A stretch of 64,000 bases of DNA from assembly GCF_015319355.1 (NCBI RefSeq), contig NZ_JADILU010000003.1, positions 248,001-312,000 of the forward strand, written 5' to 3'. Source of the DNA: Psychroserpens luteus. GTDB lineage: Bacteria; Bacteroidota; Bacteroidia; Flavobacteriales; Flavobacteriaceae. Below are positions 61,586-64,000 of this stretch, in pieces. Both the position numbers and the translations under genes were made by a program. The notes beneath the pieces are model-generated. The model did no database searches. It had not been told where the DNA came from and worked only from the letters and a program-made list of their open reading frames with translations. The stretch's first letter is position 1; each line of letters begins with the position of its first letter.

Positions 61586-62050
61586 TTATTTTGCCCATTT
61601 TATTTTTACAGCGGATATATTCTCAAGTTCTAACCTGTTTTTGGTTGATTTTTCAAATCCATTTTTTAAATAAAAATTCAAAGGTGATTTATAAAACTGT
61701 CCATTTTTCTTTTTGTCATTGTTATTGTCAATTACCCAACCATTTAATTTAGATTCTTTTTCTTTTGCAAGATTAAGAATTTTTGTTCCATATCCTTTTC
61801 CGTGAAAATTTGAATCAAAAATTATCGCAAACCATTTTTCATTTTCACGAATAAAATCAAAGTACCAACCTTTAATTTTTTGATTTTCATTTAACATTAA
61901 AATATGAGATTGTTCTGTTAAGTTTTCGATATATTTTTCAAATTCCGCTAGCGTTTTATAATTCAGTTTTTCAGGATATTCATTATTCCACAAATTGAGA
62001 ATTTCTTTTTTCTCAGTTTTTGATAGTTCTGTCTGTTTAATAAATTCCAC
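61586..62050 (-). CDS. GNAT family N-acetyltransferase
   Basis: A 154-residue GCN5-type acetyltransferase beginning with GTG at 62050 (MEFIKQTELSKTEKKEILNLW). The acetyl-CoA loop is FHGKGYGTKILNLAKEK, and WFAIIFDSNF supplies the preceding strand. The substrate is unknown. It is one of the single genes separated by repeated spacers at the right end, all on the minus strand. Confidence 0.85.
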   Translation of the reverse strand: MEFIKQTELSKTEKKEILNLWNNEYPEKLNYKTLAEFEKYIENLTEQSHILMLNENQKIKGWYFDFIRENEKWFAIIFDSNFHGKGYGTKILNLAKEKESKLNGWVIDNNNDKKKNGQFYKSPLNFYLKNGFEKSTKNRLELENISAVKIKWAK

Positions 62051-62178
62051 TTTGTGTATTGTTTTGTTAAGCTGGATACAACGATTTTGTATATGGCTCG
62101 TAGCGTGTAAATTGTAAATATATTTTCGGTTAAGAAAATAACTATATATGAGCTATATAAGTTGTCTTGAGCAGTACT
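62051..62178 (-). repeat. Spacer B between esterase and GNAT genes
   Basis: A distinct 128-bp spacer. It shares the ACACGCTAC core with element C (TTACACGCTACGAGCCATATACA here), and its ends contain GTTGTATCC and TAGTTATTTTCTTAAC stretches. Relation to A and C is weaker. Confidence 0.4.
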
Positions 62179-63030
62179 TTATTCGGTTGCTAATACCTTA
62201 CTAATTATTTCTGTAAATTTTTCATTCCATATTTTATAATCGTGTCCACCGTTATATTCATTAAATTTTGCAAATAGATTTAGTTCGTCGTATTTTGATT
62301 TTAAGAATAGGGCATCTTCTTTTAGAAAAAACGGTTCTTCGCTTCCATATTCCATATACAGTTTGGGGTAATCAACATTGGATTTCCAAGTGTTGGTTTG
62401 AATATCTCCACCAAATGTTGAAAAACAAAGGTAAGTTCCAATAGTGTTTGGATGATTATTTAATAAACTTAATCCAAAACCTGCACCATTAGAAACACCA
62501 TAAAAATATCTATCTTCTTTAGTTAGTTTTTGATTGAATTTATTTTCTACAGAAGGTATCAATTCGTCGTTAAAGTATTTCATATGGTTTTTAAACCTGT
62601 TAGCGAGTTCTGGGTTATGAGTATCAGCATAATATTGATTTAGGTATTCAAAATATCTGTATGCTAAATACATTGTGTCTCCGTTTCCCAATGTGCCACT
62701 ACTGTCTGCAATTTTACTATTTGAGTGACTACCAATGTAAATAGTTGGTTTTATTATTTTATTTTCAATTAGCGAATCCAATACTAATTTATAAAAGTTT
62801 TTTTCTGTTGATTTACTTCCATCAGTAGCATAAATAATTGGATATTGTTTTGCGGTATCGAACCCTTTTGGTAAATAAACATTGTACTTTCTATATTCGG
62901 CTAAATTTTCGCTAAAAATAGAATCAGTATAAAATTCAGATTTTTCGAGTTGTTTTGTTTTATTGGATTGGCAGGACATTGCCAAAATCCCTATAAGTCC
63001 AATAAAAAATAGTTGGTTTTTTAATTTCAT
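62179..63030 (-). CDS. Alpha/beta hydrolase-fold esterase, second copy (lipoprotein)
   Basis: A 283-residue exported hydrolase related to the one at 58218. I start at the ATG at 63030 (MKLKNQLFFIGLIGILAMSC), giving lipobox AMSC; six extra codons upstream are not needed. Features: YNVYLPKGFD, YPIIYATDGS, YFYGVSNGAGFGLSLL (nucleophile elbow) and EYNGGHDYKIWNEKF (catalytic His). It lies in a run of single genes with repeated spacers. Substrate unknown. Confidence 0.82.
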   Translation of the reverse strand: MKLKNQLFFIGLIGILAMSCQSNKTKQLEKSEFYTDSIFSENLAEYRKYNVYLPKGFDTAKQYPIIYATDGSKSTEKNFYKLVLDSLIENKIIKPTIYIGSHSNSKIADSSGTLGNGDTMYLAYRYFEYLNQYYADTHNPELANRFKNHMKYFNDELIPSVENKFNQKLTKEDRYFYGVSNGAGFGLSLLNNHPNTIGTYLCFSTFGGDIQTNTWKSNVDYPKLYMEYGSEEPFFLKEDALFLKSKYDELNLFAKFNEYNGGHDYKIWNEKFTEIISKVLATE

Positions 63031-63052
63031 TCGTGGTTTTTTTCGCATTGCT

Positions 63053-63185
63053 CACCGGTTTGTGTTTGGTTAGTAGCGTGTTTGAGCACCTAATTCAGGA
63101 AATAAATCACAGATAGAATATTCCGTGAGTAATGTTGGTAATTAAGCTAAAACAAGCAATTAATTATTCACGGTGTTGTAATACG
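63053..63185 (-). repeat. Spacer element C (repeat family)
   Basis: On the minus strand: CGTATTACAACACCGTGAAT, then AATTAATTGCTTGTTTTAGC, CACGGAATATTCTATCTGTG, CTCAAACACGCTACTAACC and CACAAACCGGTG. Outer CACCG and CGGTG are inverted. It begins right after the stop of the small membrane gene at 63190 and matches element A. Confidence 0.75.
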
Positions 63186-63189
63186 AGTT

Positions 63190-63606
63190 TTATTCCGTTT
63201 TAATATTCAGCCATTTATTCCTCCAAACTGTTATTGTTCCAAAAATTACAATTAGGAAAATTATAAAAAATCCAATTCCAATATTTTTTGAGACAATTTT
63301 TAGGTTTAAAATCATAAGTGCTATTATGGTAAGCATTGCTCCAATTAATGGCATTTTTCTATTTAGAAATTTATTTCCAATAACAATTATTTTTTCGTTT
63401 TCTTTTATGTTCTGCAATTCAATTTCTTCACTTCCACACCACTGAATTTTAGCTTTCAAAGTTTGGTTCTCACTTTCAGTTGGTATTTCAACAGTTTTTT
63501 CTTCTCCATTATTCAATTCAGTCAGAGTATGGTCTCCAATTAAAATTTCATACGAGTAGTTTTTGTTAAAACTTTCTTTTGGTCTATTTAGCGTGATTTT
63601 TCTCAT
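63190..63606 (-). CDS. Small membrane protein, hypothetical
   Basis: A 138-residue protein from the ATG at 63606. The N-terminal half is polar (ITLNRPKESFNKNYSYEILIGDHTLTELNNGEEKTVEIPT), resembling a beta-sandwich; two hydrophobic helices follow (about 88-105 and 110-127) with a basic end. I do not recognise the family. It is separated from the esterase gene by spacer C. Confidence 0.65.
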   Translation of the reverse strand: MRKITLNRPKESFNKNYSYEILIGDHTLTELNNGEEKTVEIPTESENQTLKAKIQWCGSEEIELQNIKENEKIIVIGNKFLNRKMPLIGAMLTIIALMILNLKIVSKNIGIGFFIIFLIVIFGTITVWRNKWLNIKTE

Positions 63607-63829
63607 ATACATTATGATTAGTTGCGTTGACTGGAACTAAGTTAGTAAAAGAAAACGAACTAGAGTTGAGTCTGCAGGATTTCACGAGTAAATAAGACAA
63701 GTTTTCACTATTGCAAAAGTGGTTTGCTTTATGATCAAAACATTGTTTCAAGATTAGCTTAAAATTGCTTGTTTTTTTAACTCAGTTCTTTGTTACCTGC
63801 TGGCTTTTATTAAAATTCTAAAAATCATT
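63607..63829. other. Spacer D (223 bp)
   Basis: AT-rich spacer between the partial gene and the small membrane protein gene. On the minus strand it has GCCAGCAGGTAACAAAGAAC near the start and AACAAGCAATTTTAAGC, a partial echo (in opposite orientation) of the AACAAGCAATTAATTA stretch of elements A and C. No full copy of the element. Confidence 0.4.
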
Positions 63830-64000
63830 TCAAATCCTCTTTTTTAGTACTCCAATATTCTTTTTCTCATCAAAATCAGGAATATAATTTCCACTTTTAA
63901 GTAATTCTTTAGCTTCTAAATTAGTCAATATATTACCTTTTTCGTCTTTCCAAATTATTGAATCACTGATTCGGACATGTTTTCCACTATCCGTTATTTT
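63830..64000 (-). CDS. C-terminal end of a hypothetical protein (partial)
   Basis: An open frame enters from the right edge and ends with TGA at 63830 (56 codons before the stop). It reads KITDSGKHVRISDSIIW and ends KKNIGVLKKRI, with charged and polar composition. No family is recognisable. It is the last of the minus-strand run of single genes. Confidence 0.65.
   Translation of the reverse strand, partial: KITDSGKHVRISDSIIWKDEKGNILTNLEAKELLKSGNYIPDFDEKKNIGVLKKRI

Noticed and set aside
61445-63829. Calling the right end a proven integron
   Set aside because: No integrase is present and the attC-like core and folding were not verified.
1-64000. CRISPR array, rRNA operon or prophage
   Set aside because: I saw no regularly spaced repeats with unique spacers, no rRNA sequence and no phage structural genes.

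Overview
The window looks like a piece of chromosome from a marine or psychrotolerant member of the Flavobacteriaceae (Bacteroidota). The DNA is AT-rich and there are no Shine-Dalgarno sequences before starts. Promoters fit the flavobacterial pattern TTG-N(about 19-23)-TAnnTTTG. Family-typical genes include bshB1 (bacillithiol), a type IX secretion (T9SS) C-terminal sorting domain, lipoproteins with acidic residues after the lipid-anchored Cys, a MiaE-like hydroxylase and a YjgP/YjgQ-type LptF/G permease. Most genes are ordinary housekeeping or envelope genes; the last 3 kb and one spot near 38.3-38.8 kb look accessory.

Layout. 0-7.5 kb: PLP sulfur-amino-acid enzyme overlapping rlmF, a DUF2490 protein, an SLC13-type permease followed by ATP-dependent pckA, and bshB1. 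7.5-13.6 kb: tRNA-His(GTG), sterol-desaturase-like protein, two tandem M28 peptidases, a small membrane protein, a DUF3108 protein and tRNA-Ser(TGA). 13.7-26.4 kb: nitroreductase, a Cys-less thioredoxin-like protein with a DegT aminotransferase, the run ftsK-lolA-lptF/G-ribB on the minus strand, a diacylglycerol-kinase family gene, tpx and two lipoproteins. 26.4-38.2 kb: pheT, two TlpA-type redoxins, MarC protein, a delta-60-repeat T9SS substrate, MiaE-like hydroxylase, amine oxidase and recG. 38.2-50.2 kb: GIY-YIG element, M1 aminopeptidase overlapping the first of two patatin genes, FMN glutamate-synthase-like protein, AsmA-like protein, M20 amidohydrolase and a UvrD/PcrA helicase. 50.3-60 kb: parDE, a two-lobed retropepsin-like protein paired with a triple CBM48 protein, esterases, a Sua5/YciO protein, OmpA lipoprotein, GT2 glycosyltransferase, HsdR-N protein, holA and a second DgkA paralogue. 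60-64 kb: Crp regulator with an SDR protein, then single genes (GNAT, esterase, small membrane protein, a partial gene) separated by related spacer elements.

Most notable: (1) the octamer CTTCGGAA occurs at least 27 times on both strands, roughly twenty-fold above composition expectation, in several reading frames and between genes, with a T-rich left and A-rich right flank; it behaves like a DNA uptake sequence or other genome-wide DNA tag. (2) A GIY-YIG gene is bracketed by direct and inverted copies of a short repeat. (3) The right end resembles a cassette-like array with shared spacers of about 100 bp. (4) A parDE promoter carries a perfect operator palindrome between its two promoter elements. 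(5) The RibB protein keeps a C-terminal GTP cyclohydrolase II-like domain that has lost its zinc cysteines. All calls come from reading the sequence; no searches were run.
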